DNA of 64,000 nucleotides, from the NCBI GenBank assembly GCA_916613615.1, contig OU744732.1, positions 32,263,950 through 32,327,949 of the forward strand, read 5' to 3'. Below are positions 43,104 through 56,100 of this stretch, one piece after another (positions within the stretch are counted from its first letter, which is position 1; the number at the start of each line of letters is the position of its first letter). The stretch comes from Steromphala cineraria (taxonomy: Eukaryota > Mollusca > Gastropoda > Trochida > Trochidae). Both the position numbers and the translations under genes were made by a program. Below the pieces are notes generated by a model, which was not told where the DNA came from, did no database searches, and saw only the letters and a list, made by a program, of their open reading frames with translations.

Positions 43104-43386
43104 TTAAAGGGGCAGTAGCACGTTTTTTGATAATTTTATATTATACATTTTTCACTGATAATTGTAAGTTAATGCTAAATGTTTTATTCGGACAGTGTCA
43201 AAAATCTCATTACACAAACCAATCATCCACACTCAGAGGACACAGTATGGAGATTCACATAAAATCCATTGGCGGCCATTTTGCTGAACACGTATTATTC
43301 ATTTTGTGTAAGAAAAAGGAATCGCATGGCTAAACTTTACCTTATATATTTGAGTAATTACTGCTCCATTTAGTTTAAATACATTA
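43104..43386 (+). mobile_element. TTAA-type MITE, copy 7 (right-truncated)
   Basis: Starts TTAAAGGGGCAGTAGCACG and follows the family to TAGTTTAAATACATT, then stops before the right terminus. Confidence 0.85.
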
Positions 43387-43618
43387 ACGAAAAATACCAA
43401 TGAAGGGGCCACAACCTTAAAACCTATTAATATTGATATTTGAACAAGGATGTAATGGGATGAGATGTTAAGTCTGAATAATAAAATGGTTTGATGGTAT
43501 TATTTGTTTTTTTTTACACATGAGAAATGTTAAAACAAATCGATTCAATGAAATTTTGGTCAATTTCTTAAACCATGCAAAGGTTAAGGAGAGTCAAGTT
43601 ATAAAATGTTTACTTTGT

Positions 43619-44278
43619 TCACATAATAAGTATTTTAAAACCATTGATTGTCTCCAAACAATGTAATTGAAACCATTTCTTATACAATAACTTTAGAAAC
43701 TTAGTAGGGTGAGAATTATTTATATTTTCTTTGCTACATTTTTTAATATTAGGAAAGCAATTCAATGAAACAAAAAGACAATTGGGATTCAAGAATGAAT
43801 AAAAAATCAAGTATTGGTGATATTTTATTGTATAAATACAAACATAATGTAACAGGCACATACAAGTATGGGTAAAAAACATGATGCTTTTGACAATTGG
43901 TTTAAATAAATATAACAAAATAACATTTGACATGGAGTTCTTTAGGAATAAGGAATTGGAAAGCACATATTTGGTATTGATAAAATACTTATGGTATAAT
44001 AACATTTTAGAAATTATGCTGATGTTGGGGTTACTGCATATAATTAACCATTTAATACTATCTGGGGAAGACTTTAAAGCTAAAGAAATAAACATGTAAT
44101 ATATCATAGACCATTTAATAATAGCATTGACACGATTTGCTTCTTTCATGTTGAAAGTAGCACTATCAAATAGAGATCTACAGTAATTAGACATTGTGTA
44201 AAAAATAGTGTGCTGACTGATTGGTGCGACAACATACCTTTTGACTTCTTTGATTGGCATTCTAGAAGTTGGTATCAC
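43619..44278 (-). CDS. Unrecognised 219-codon ORF
   Basis: An unusually long open frame for AT-rich intergenic DNA here, starting MIPTSRMPIKEVKRYVV. It is rich in Ile, Leu, Asn, Lys and Tyr, as expected from AT-rich DNA, with no motif I recognise. Just outside its start is CAACTTCTTTATTC, also found in the foldback element at 62884-63028, so it may belong to a mobile element. A real gene is possible but not supported. Confidence 0.2.
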   Translation of the reverse strand: MIPTSRMPIKEVKRYVVAPISQHTIFYTMSNYCRSLFDSATFNMKEANRVNAIIKWSMIYYMFISLALKSSPDSIKWLIICSNPNISIISKMLLYHKYFINTKYVLSNSLFLKNSMSNVILLYLFKPIVKSIMFFTHTCMCLLHYVCIYTIKYHQYLIFYSFLNPNCLFVSLNCFPNIKKCSKENINNSHPTKFLKLLYKKWFQLHCLETINGFKILIM

Positions 44279-44792
44279 AACAATAAGGAAAATTCTTATG
44301 GATGTACAACTTCTTTATTCTGTGTAAGCGACGTTTCGACAAAGATGCTAATGTTGTTGTCAAGCAAGTATTACTTCAAGGGTTAAGTTGCTCACTAACA
44401 AAATCTGAGTATTGTTACATTCAGAAAGTTATTAATTGCAATTGAGAGCCATTGCTTTTAATATACCATGAGTCACAATAGTTTTTTCAGTATTTTCTTG
44501 TGGTATTATCTGGATAATTAAATGATGGAATATAAATTAAGGGTTTGGAGATACCGTTTTTGATACCTCAATAGTTAAGTAGACACATATACTTGACAGC
44601 AACTTAATCTTATCCCTCTTTTGTATTGTGGCAATGCTTCTTGTTTGTTTAAAGCTTTTAACAAAAACCATAGATTTAGTAAAACAGCTTCAGTCATGAT
44701 TTCAAAATATTTGAGGCTCCTGATAGATATGTGGCGAGTGCCATAGGCTGCTAGCCTGTTAACCAGTCCCTCTTTTTAAAATAAATATTGCT

Positions 44793-45324
44793 TTAAAGAT
44801 GCTGTTTCATACTTGCAAGCGGTTCAGGATGAAATTTAGCTATTGAGAAAAGAAATACATCACTTTGTAGAAAAATCTTTCGTCATATTTTGATATCATA
44901 TTTAGATTGTTTAATCAACAATAACATACTTATTTCGACGCTCAAAGCAAAGGGCATAGCATTTAACGAACCTGCTTTCTGTGACGTAATCATTATGCGT
45001 GTTGGATTAACACCGTGTCTCAACTACCGTAACTTCGTTCGATGGGTATCAACTTTAACAGCAACGAATAACTAATACTGGGAAAAAGAAAATCAAATCT
45101 AGTTGAGCGCGACAAAGACGGTTTTCAAACAGGAAGTTGTGAAATGGCCACACTTGATTCGCCCTTATGTCGACTGCTGTTTTGGTATTTTTTGGTAAAT
45201 TATCTCCTATTTAACGAAATTTGGTCTGATTTTCTCAAGGTTGGTCACTAAATTTTTCTAAAAATACAACAAATACATTAAAAATCCTTTTTAAAATATT
45301 GCAATTATGATACAGCATCTTTAA
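44793..45324. mobile_element. 532-bp TTAA-flanked TIR element
   Basis: The left end TTAAAGATGCTGTTTCATA and the right end TATGATACAGCATCTTTAA are inverted repeats of about 25 bp flanked by or including TTAA. The interior has no convincing ORF. Confidence 0.8.
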
Positions 45325-46933
45325 CCATATTTGGTGAATCAGAAGGGATGAAATTGTTATTTCTTTTCAGAGTTTAACATACAAAAGACACGTTCAACAT
45401 CACAGCTGACCACTTATGTATTATCTAGCTATTAACAATTACAGTGGTAATGATGCCCAATTTGCTACAACGACAAGGCTAAGTGATCTTTGGTTTATTT
45501 GGTGATAACTTTATATATATGCTTCTAGATTTGTGTGATTTAAAGCCTAACTGAGTGTAACTTTTACTTTTCCAAGTGTAAAACTATATCCTACATTTCA
45601 ATAAATTGAATTCTTGCATTTCAAACTATCAATCAAATTGACAAGGTGCCATTTTGCTGGCTGTAGAATCACATATTATCAGTCAGTCATAGCAACTGAT
45701 TGTGCAGCTGCACAATTAAAGAATACTTTGTTCACATTCATGACTGCCATTATGTTAAGAGATGGATGCAGGATATTTGAGAGGTGCACTTATAGAAAAG
45801 GTTGAGGGTACAAATTGTCTTTAAAATTGACAATTTGGAAGGGTGTGAAATCTGAGAATCCCACTTTGATTCATATTCAATTGACAATATGATCTATTCA
45901 TAACACATGATGAAATATAAGCCTTTTTTCCATGCTTTTGTTCGAATGTTTAATGTCAGGAATTTTCCCTGATTAAAAAAGTCATTCAATCCTGCAAGTG
46001 ACTTCCCAACTGAACTTTCATGTGCAAGGTTCCTGTATCAACTTACTCTGGTGACACATTCTCCATGAAACTCTGACATCTGATAAGTAACTTCCCATGT
46101 CAAAGGAAGCAACAGGGTTCCACAGTGATAGGGGTATTATACTTTGGTTATGTTTTGATGGACCAGGGCAGTTTATTCTAATGGTCTCGGGTCAGTTTTA
46201 CATTCGGTGTATCATACTCATACAGTCTGTTAGCTGAATTGTTTCCATATGTAGTTTATCAGAACTTCATTCTTCCAAACTCCAAAGAAGTATCACAATC
46301 TCCCACAATTGCTAAAAAAATTCCCCTAACTTCAAAACAAGTAACAGGCTTTGACGCTGACACTCCATTCTCCTTGTGTACTTGATCAGAATCTCTGACA
46401 TTCTCTAAAAGATAGAAGTAACAGGGTTCAACAAAGCATTCTCCTGTTGTACTTGTTCAGAATCTCTGAAAGATTGGAGTTTCAGGGTTCAAGAAAGCAG
46501 TCTCCTTGTGTACTTTGAAGATACAGGGTTCCACAAGGTTTTCTCCTGTTGTACTTGATCAGAATCTCTGATAGATTGAAGTAACAAGGTTCCACAAAGC
46601 AGCCTCCTGTGTACTTGATCAGAATCTCTGATAGATTGAAGTAACATGGTTCCACAAAGCAGCTTCTGTGTACTTGATCAGAATCTCTGATAATCTCTGA
46701 AAGATTGAAGTAACAGGGTACAACAAAGCATTCTCCTGTTGTACTTGATCAGAATCTTTGATAGATTGAAGACACAAGGTTCCACAAGGCATTCTCCTGT
46801 TGTACTTGATCAGAATCTCTGAAAGATTGAAGTTTCAGGAATCCACAAGGTATTCTCCTTTGTCCTCGACAAGATCAGAAGAGATCTCATTCACACTCAC
46901 ATTCAAACCCACACACGTCTCGTCTAGCCACTA
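45325..46933. other. Downstream of gene B, probable 3' UTR
   Basis: About 46320-46870 holds eight or so imperfect copies of a 60-70-bp unit with TACTTGATCAGAATCTCTGA and AGATTGAAGTAACAGGGTTC. A minus-strand AATAAA (46172-46177) beyond this repeat is a candidate polyadenylation signal for gene B. The 63-codon ORF at 45614-45805 has no recognised motif. Confidence 0.5.
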
Positions 46934-47193
46934 TCATCTTTTCCCCAGCATTGTTGCTATTCTTCTTCTGTGATCTGCTATAGAGTGATTGTCTCCACGG
47001 ATCTTCCCGGTTGGCTTGGCAACCTCTCCATGGTAACTGAGATTGTTAGAAGGTAGTGAGTCAATAGGAATGTTGGAGCGAGCTGAGGGAGGCTGACTCG
47101 GGATGGAGCTCAGGCTCATCACACTGCCGTTTTTCCGGGGGACGTCTCCATACTGGGAACTTCTTTGGGAACCTGCTGATGATGTGTACCCAC
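46934..47193 (-). CDS. LEKR1: Gene B exon 16: disordered C terminus and stop
   Basis: Codes residues 601-686: Ser/Pro/Arg-rich (for example VMSLSSIPSQPPSARSNIP) and ends HSIADHRRRIATMLGKR before TGA at 46934. No domain is recognised. Confidence 0.9.
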
Positions 47194-50100
47194 CTGGAAA
47201 AGAAGTTTATCTTGATAAATACAAAACAGAATATATAACTAGAAATAAGATATTCTTAGAATTTCATAGAAGTTGTAGAGATATATGGACGACAAAGTAC
47301 ACTGTTATTCAGAATAGTTTTTACAGACAAACAGATAATTCACCAATTTTCTTATGCTTAAAAAATGTCACATAAGTAGCAATTAATTTGACTTGTTCAA
47401 GTCTGTATGACCTTTCTCATGCCCAGGCAATATATGAAATAGAGATGTTGGCTTTGTAGCCTACCAGGTTTCATTGAATACCGGTATATTGATGAGGGGT
47501 CACATGATCGTCAAGTCTTTGAACATAGTTACCATTAACTATGAAACCTTTACACAAGATACAAAAAATATGATGCATCACTGCGTCCTCTTGAATTTCA
47601 TTTTTTCAAAAAATACCCCGATAGAACTGTCTTTTTAAGAATCAACCATCAAAAGGAAACAAATGGTGAATACCCACTTTAAATTAGTTCGTGGCAACTA
47701 ATGTTTCATCTTCCTACGAAAAACCTAAAACGCCAGTTTCCAAACTGTCAGTTGAATGCCTTGCCTGTAGGAGAACTATAGCTGCACAGGAAAGTAAAGG
47801 GTCTGCAGCAAGGCCTAAAATGACAGTTCGGAAACTTGCGTTTTAGGCTTTGAGAAAAAAGTTTATCTCCTTGACATTGAGTGAAACAATAAACGATGAA
47901 AATAAAATGATAAAGTAAATCACACCTGAGGCTCTGCGAAGCGACATGAGATCCTTCTTGGCGTCGCTGAGTTTCTCCGTCAACTCAAACCTCTCCTCAC
48001 ACTCCTTCCTCACTGTCTCCTCCAGGAACAGGATCTGTACAGAGAGAAGGATATCATTGTGGAGGGATGGCATGAAAATATTTTATTATATGATTATATG
48101 ATGGCACGCTCATGACAACATGTTGTTGCTTAGGCAACAGGCTCTCTATTGAGCCGATTCAACGTAATTGCGCTTAAGTTTTGATAGAATTATGACGATT
48201 AAATCATAAAATAGATAGAAAATTTGTCTTTTTTTGACAAATACCATGAAGGATATCATTGTGGAGGGATGACATGGAGAGTATTATATTAAATTCTATA
48301 CATAACAAAAACTAAAATAAATCTTTAGACAATGTTTATAGATACATGTAATGCTTGATCTGTAGCTATGAGAGGAGCCAGATTGCTTCTAATTGTACAA
48401 GATAACCTCACTACACGGTAGGCTTCATATATAACAATAGGTTAATGCAATATAAAGAAGGAACTGCTGGGTATACATACACATTTAGGACATAATATGA
48501 GTTTAAATATTTGTATTTCCTCTGACTAGGATACACTAAACTATGGCATGAAGATCATAAACATAATCATGGGCAGGAATATAATATTCTGTTTATTACC
48601 AAGGTCTCAAAAACAATGTAGAGAATCAAACTCTTCTTCACAATAGAGGTATTAATTACCTGCCTTTGACACATTTATACTACAACATTCGATGTGGAGG
48701 ATTATATTTAATCTTTTTCTATGATGTGATATAACAATTAAAAAAGTTGCCATATGGCATTGTAAAACACCCCGTAGTTCTATAACTCTCACCCAATTCT
48801 TCCCGATTCTATTTAAGTCACATGCTGTGTGATGAACAGGATGTATTATATATAAGCTTCACTGTAATATTTGAATCTTGGGGTTATAATCAAGGAAATG
48901 TGGTATCCTTTCTCAGTAACACAAGCACCAACCTGTTCCCTGGCTTCAGCCAGATTGCCCTGGTAGTCCTGGTTAGTGCTGGAGAGTTGATCCAGCTGGA
49001 GTCTGGTCTCGTGCAGGCTCTCCTTGAGGGTACTCACCTCCTCAACACTCCCCTCACTCAGCTTACCTGCAGTAAACACTGACACAATCAATACCAGCAT
49101 CATGAAGAACTAGAAGACATAGTCATTAGGGGTGTAACGATAGATCAAACTATTGGTGTATCGTGATAGTTGCTGTGCCGATATTGCGTTACGGATAGTC
49201 ATTTTGGAACTTCCCCTATGATATTAAAACCAGAACAATGGCAATTACAAATGTAAGATAACCATGTGCCCCATGGGGTGCTGTGATTTTCAAACTCTGA
49301 GGTACTTATACCCTGAAGGAACGCACAATTTTGTGAGCTTATTTAAATATGTTTCTGAGATGAGCTGTCCCCTTTGGACATACTTCATAAGACTCCTGAA
49401 AATATCTCTGTAACCCATCTGATTTTGTAATTCAATCAAGCAATTATCATCCAGAAGGTACATACCAAAATTGGTTTCTGAGAAAATTTGTGCCCTTCTA
49501 CTTGGACAAGTGAATACATGTGCAAATCTGTATCCCCCTTCCACTTTGTGTTCGGGTCTCCTTAGCCATGTCATATCTAACATGCATGCATATGTATTGC
49601 AGCTTCTTCTTGAGGTTATCCTCAAAACTGCTCTTGCTAAGTTTATCTGCAGTAATACACAGAATTGCTACCATCTGTCATCATATAGTTATCCTTGAAG
49701 GTCCCCTTCTCATCAATCACCCTTACTCAGCTTATAGACAAGAAGGTTATCAGTTGATAGATCACAAGTGCATTTTCTCCACCTCACTAGCATATACATG
49801 TACTACAGATATGGTGAAACACTGTTTGTTACATATTTATCAGGTCTGGTGCAAAAATCTTAACTCAATCCCTGTTTTGGTTATAGAATTGCCTTTTACA
49901 TTACTTTGTTCAAACCTACAGTATATTTTCAAAGCTTTCTTAGAGCTAAGATAGTTGTGACTTCCAAATACTGACTTACAACTATTTAGCGCTATCTTAA
50001 ATGCTATAATGCAGTGTCTTAAATTCCTCAAATATAAGATTTTTAACTTTAAGCATTATCTTGCTTTGGTAAGAAAGTTCTGATAAAAATCAACCGTGCT

Positions 50101-53100
50101 CTAAGGAAAGAATATCCTAAAATACTGTCTCTATCGGGGCTCAAACCAGCCAGAATATCCTCTCCATCTCGGTCTGAATGCACCCACCTCTATCACATGT
50201 TGCTGTAACCAGTTTAGCGCAGACAAACCCAGTCGTGAGCTATCCAATCACAACCTCGTTTTTAAATAGTGATTAGCGGCGATTATGTTTAATAAATGAA
50301 GCACTTGAGTTACCTGCCCCTAGCATGATATTGAAATCTTTTGCTGCGCTCCTTGCGAATGGCTAGATGAGCTTGCGTAAAGACATGCTGGTAATGGGGG
50401 TGCCTTCAGACTGTGAATGAGAGAAAAGTCGGGCTGGGTGAAGTTCGAACCCCACTAGAGATAATATTTTTACAATTTCTTCCCTGAATTAAAGTCAATT
50501 TTAATCAGACTGGTTCAACAACAAAAACCAACAAACCAAGTCTCTCCTCTAGGTTGGCAATGATAGACTTGAGACTGGAGACCTCTTTCCTGAGATCTTT
50601 CTCCAGGTCCCTTGCCCGACCCAGTTCCTCCCGCACCAGTTTTGTCTCCGACTCCAACTTGATCCTCTGATTGGTCAGTTCTCTCTCATACTGATGCTGC
50701 TGCTCGGACAACCGATGCTCCACCTGGTGGCAAGGCAATGTTTCAATACTTCTATATATAAATTCCAAACTGGGGAGGCGCTTGTCCACGGTAGGCTTGA
50801 GGAGGTAACGAGCTGGTTACTACTTGGATCCTAGGATACATGTAGCTTGCTAATGTGGTTAAACATTCGTAAAGTAAAAATAAGGGGGGCGGCGGCTACC
50901 AAACACATAGAAACTTCAAGGTTTTAATTGTAACGTTTCGCCACCCATGAGGGAGACAACTGATGAAGCCCCCCTCACAGGTGGCAAAACTATACATTTA
51001 AAACCTTAAAGTTGTCATCCGCCTGGTTTTTTATGTGTTCTTGCCAAATAATCTAGCATAGAAAGATGCAGTCATTTTGACATAAGCTGTGTAACATGGT
51101 AAATTCTGTGATTTAATATTTTGAAAATGTGAACTTAAGTTTCAGCTTTTCTTTTTCAGGTGGGTTAGGCTCAGGGCTAAAAAAAAACTAACCATAAAGT
51201 GGTCAAATCCTGAATGTGATATTTTCAATGGATGATCACTCCTCTTTCAAACTATATGGATCTTTTAGTGTTTCTATAAATCCTCTATCAAGACAAATGT
51301 TTGTCCACCTACAACAACCAATATAGAAGAGGTATGATGCTAAGTGAGCAGTGTACCCACCTCCAACTCCCGGCCCCTGTGTTCCTCCTGATACTTCACC
51401 ATCAGCTTGTCGTACTTGTCTCTCTCCACCTCTAGCTCCTGTACATACACAACACAAGCATTACCATCTAAACATCAGCATTACCATCTAAACACCAGCA
51501 TTACTGTCATGTCATGTGTACAGTAGAACTCGGATATAACGAACTCCAAGGGACCAAAGAATTTAGTTCGCTATATCCGGTGTTCGTTATACGCATGTAA
51601 TTTAAATGATATTATATAGGGACGGGACTTGAAAATTTGTTCGCTATATCTGATTGTTCGCTATATCCGAGTTTGCTATATCCGTGTTCTACTGTATTAC
51701 ATTTTGTGGTCTCCGTAACCCTTTTATGGCCTCTTCTTCTATTTGGAATTTACAGTAACTTCCCTTTGCTTTTTCCCAAATTTCAAATTTACAGTTATGT
51801 CCCTTTTTGTATTTTTTGGAATATTGAAAGGACGCCATTTTCTGTCAAGGTATTTTTGCATATTATGCACACTTCGAGTTGCAATAAGCCTCCTTTCCAT
51901 TTACATTTGTTTCTCTAAATCTGTCATTACACCAAATGGAAGTAGGATTAATTCAATTCATGAGTAATTTTATCAGTATGTGTTCATTGACAACAGCCTT
52001 ACTGTTCACCTTTTATGTACGCTTCTATCACTATCAGTGTCGTTATTCTAGGCTTTATCAGTGCTATATTTCATTGAGGTTTCATTGTTATCACACTTGA
52101 GTACTTTTCCATGTATCAGTATTATTCTATTGTGCTAAACAAAGCTTATTCATTGTGAATTTTTGTACATTGCAGATCTTCACCGCACTTCTCTGTGTGA
52201 ATAAAATTATTACCAGCTCATAATGCTGTTTTGTTGAATGCTAAACAGTACATTATTACTATAAAAACAGATTGGTCAAATACTGCAGCTTCTGTCTTGC
52301 TTATATCCAAACTTTTTCATCCAAAATTGTGTTCCACAGGCAATAGTGGGAGATCAAGATTACTCTTAAAATATACTGTTCAAACACTGATTTGTCAACA
52401 AGTACAAAAGTGATTTTGATCCTTAACTTTGTATCAGCAGATCTGTAAGAAACTTAACGTTTGTTGGCAGTGAGAAATGAAAGAGTTTTTACCAGTCTAA
52501 GTAAATCTAGCCTCAATATTATCCGTTTCACTCCTATACTGAGTCTAGAAAGGTCTTATAGAGGGTCGCGTCAGACCACGTATCGAATAGAATCAGAAGT
52601 CAGCTTTCCAAGCCACAATAGTCTGTCTTCGCACGTATAATGTTGGAGGGTCATAGGTCGCAGAAAGGTCGGCTGACGCGACCCTCTACTAGACCTCTCT
52701 AGACTCAGTATAGGAGTAAAACGGATCAATTGAGCCTAGGTTTACTTCGACTGAGTTTTTACTGTTTTAACTAGTGCAATGTTTTTCTGTAACATTGGTT
52801 AAGGAGGGATTTGGCTTTAAAGAGTTGCAAAATTCATGCATTTTCAATAACCCAACATATAAATCTTAAATGATCAATGAAACGGCATAATCTAAAACAA
52901 AAAGGAGGACGATAAGAATGAAGATAACTCACTGCTACAAAGTCTGCCTTGACCTGATGACTGAAGACGGTCATCTCAGCCTGGTGTTTGTCTCTCTCCT
53001 TCTTCAGGGCCTGCTCAAGCTGAAACAACAGGACTTAATTTGATACATACTGCAATTTGCTCATTCAGTGGTGATCATAAGGTTCAACACTTCCCTATGG

Positions 53101-56100
53101 AATTTTTTGATCAAGAAGGATAGCCTGGATGCTTAGGAATGTGCTTGAAAAACAAGTTGTTGCTCTGCTCCCCCGAGATCTTCCAAATCTTTCTGGAATA
53201 AGAGGAGAGTTACCTAGATACTCTTAAACTACACACCTTAATTGGGTCCATGGGCCCTACCATGATTTCTTGAAAAACACTAATCAATTTCTCATTTAAT
53301 TTGTTTTTAAATGAATCTTTTACAGTCTATGTACAGATGAGAATATAGATATTTCCAAGCAAGTCAGCATTATCAGTAATATTTAACCTCCAGGGAAGAT
53401 ATTTCTTAATAATAAAGACAATTTTCATATTCATTTAGTTTTATAAGGCTAACAACAATAAACATAAAAAACATTCAAACAAATTCTTACATAAACAGTC
53501 CTAAAACTGTCAGCATGTTTATTAAAATGATCATTTCTTTACATAAAAAATATTGTTATTCTCTGTTCTGACAGTACAAAGGCTAATGATCAAAATCAAT
53601 TTTAATTTCAAACAAATTCTTATATGAACAGTCATAAAACTGTCACCATGTTTATTAAAAGGATCATTTCTATGTTTTTTAAAATATTGTTATACTTGAC
53701 ACTGTTGACAGACTTCTGACAGTACAGGATTTATTCACAACAAAACGTTTCCAATTTCCTCAAAGACTGTAACATTCCTAATATGTGTTCCAATAAGAAT
53801 ATTGGTGTAACATGATTCTCATTCTCTGTCAAATCATGTGCAAAAAATATACTTTGAACATTGCAAAAAATTTTCACAAAGCAAAGTGTAGCATGATTGT
53901 ATACCTTCTCAGGCCAGTGTTCTGCCTCTGCCAGCTTGTTCTTGAAGCTCTCTCTCAGCTGTTCTATCCTGTTCTGGTGGGATGTGATCAGCAACTCCCT
54001 GTCATAGAACACAGAATCTTTATCAAGGGATCTAACATCTCTATCTTGATATGTGCCAGAACTGACATGTGTGTAAAAAAATGTACAGAATACCATTAAC
54101 CATGATGCAAAATCTACAACAATGGTGCTTTTGTTTACAGGAACACCCATTAGCAAGTTAGCAAATATAATGCAATATATGCTGAATGGGATGGGATGAA
54201 TATATGAATGAGATGATCTTTCATCTTCTACAAAGGAATCGGCCATTTTCAATTTTTTTCTGATGACTATAGTAAATTTTTTTCAAAATCGTCCAGATTT
54301 CTGTTCGACTTGATTTTGGGATGCCATGAAAAAGTAAATTATTGTGACGGCTTTGATTTTCTAGATTTTCATAATCTATCACAAAACCTGTAAATCATTA
54401 GTTTCTGTTCTGTATACAATGTACATGGGCCTGTGGCCTTCATACTGAAAAAATAAAGTTCTATAATGAAAACCCTGATAAACTGACCTCTCTTCTTTGA
54501 GCGCCTCCATGTCTCCTCGTAGTCGTGTCAGTGCCTCCTTCAACTCCTTGCTCTCATCTGATGTAGGAGGAAGATTATGTAGTTCAGTTTTTTAATCTAC
54601 CTCTCATACATGCTAGCACTCTCAGGTGACATCATAACACATATCATTCATTTAAAGTATGAGGTCTTGATATCCAATAAGATTTTGTCAAATTTCCTAA
54701 TATTTAACCTTATCAGAAGTTTATGTCACCTTTGAGAAGATTTTAACAAATCACATTACAGTCTAGAGGTGTAATGATATGGAAGGGACGCAATACGAAA
54801 GGAATGATGAGATTTCACTAATGTCAGTTATCACAATATGCATCCTCCAAATGATACAATATTGTGGACCAATGTATCGCAATACAATATTTCATCACAC
54901 ATCACAGTGTTTGGATAATGGCCAGGAAATTTTGTAAAAAGGTGTTCGTATAGACACAGTTTGGAGTTTTTACCAAAGTGAAGAATTCTATTCTTTTCAG
55001 CAAATACATTTGGTAAATGGAAAAGAAAGTTGAGGAGCATCACCTGAATTAGGTAACAAGAAGCACTAAGACAAAGATGCTCTAGAAACTTACTGAGAGT
55101 GGCAGCAGCTCGGGAATCAAACTCCTGCTCTCGCTGGTGATGTTCAACAAATTTGGTCTCCATGTCTTTCAGCTTCTTCTGTGAGGCCGCTAGGTCTGCG
55201 ATCTTCTCCTGGAGGTCTTGAGAGAGTCTATGGGGTACAAGTGTACAGAAACCTTAAAGAGTTCCTTACATTAGTCAGTGCTTTTGTGGCTAACTCTCAT
55301 GACTCATACATCTTTGGCAAATGCCATCATTGGTACAAGTGAACATCTGTGAGGCCACCAAGTCTGCATAATTACACTACCCACTCCCTTTTTGGTGTTA
55401 TGTGGCTGCATCATTGCAAATGTACAAAACTGGGACTGCTCAAGATTTGTTTTCTAGAGCTTCCAAACCATTTACCAGTCTTATTCAATATTGAATTCAG
55501 AACATCTTTGGCTAGTAATAAGCAACCTTGAATCATCATTTTATCAAAGCTTTACCTATGGATCAATACTAAAAACTCTTATGCCTTTAACAAAAATTAC
55601 ACAATTTTTATATTCTGAAATCTCAGCACCAAAGAATATATGACAGAAGTGGTAGACTGTACTTACTGAGCAACTGATTTCTCCAGATACTGGTGATGTT
55701 TCTTGGACTGACCTAGCTGCTCTTCTTGCTCCTTGGTCTTCAATCTGATGTACACATTGGAAAAGATAAACATTACTTTGAATGTAGTAATATGGAACCC
55801 CACTTATTAATACAATGAAAGCATATCTCAAAACTTCATGAAATGTTGCCCAAGCAACACTAAACAAAGACTCACTCACTCACTGAAACTACATGTCTGG
55901 ATGTTATTGGTTCAAGTACCATGACATTAAAAAGGCCATTTTTAAAGTCGGTTTTCAAAAAAAAACCAAATTTCTTAAAAGTGTCAGTTTTGAGGTTAGA
56001 TAAACAGAAACCAGACATATGAAATAAAACATCATTGTATTTCTGTATTATTTGTGTTTACAGATTGATTCTTGTTTCCCGGAGAAGAAGAAAGAAAGAT

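Noticed and set aside
43127..43333. 68-codon ORF
   Set aside because: Lies entirely inside a copy of the TTAA-type MITE.
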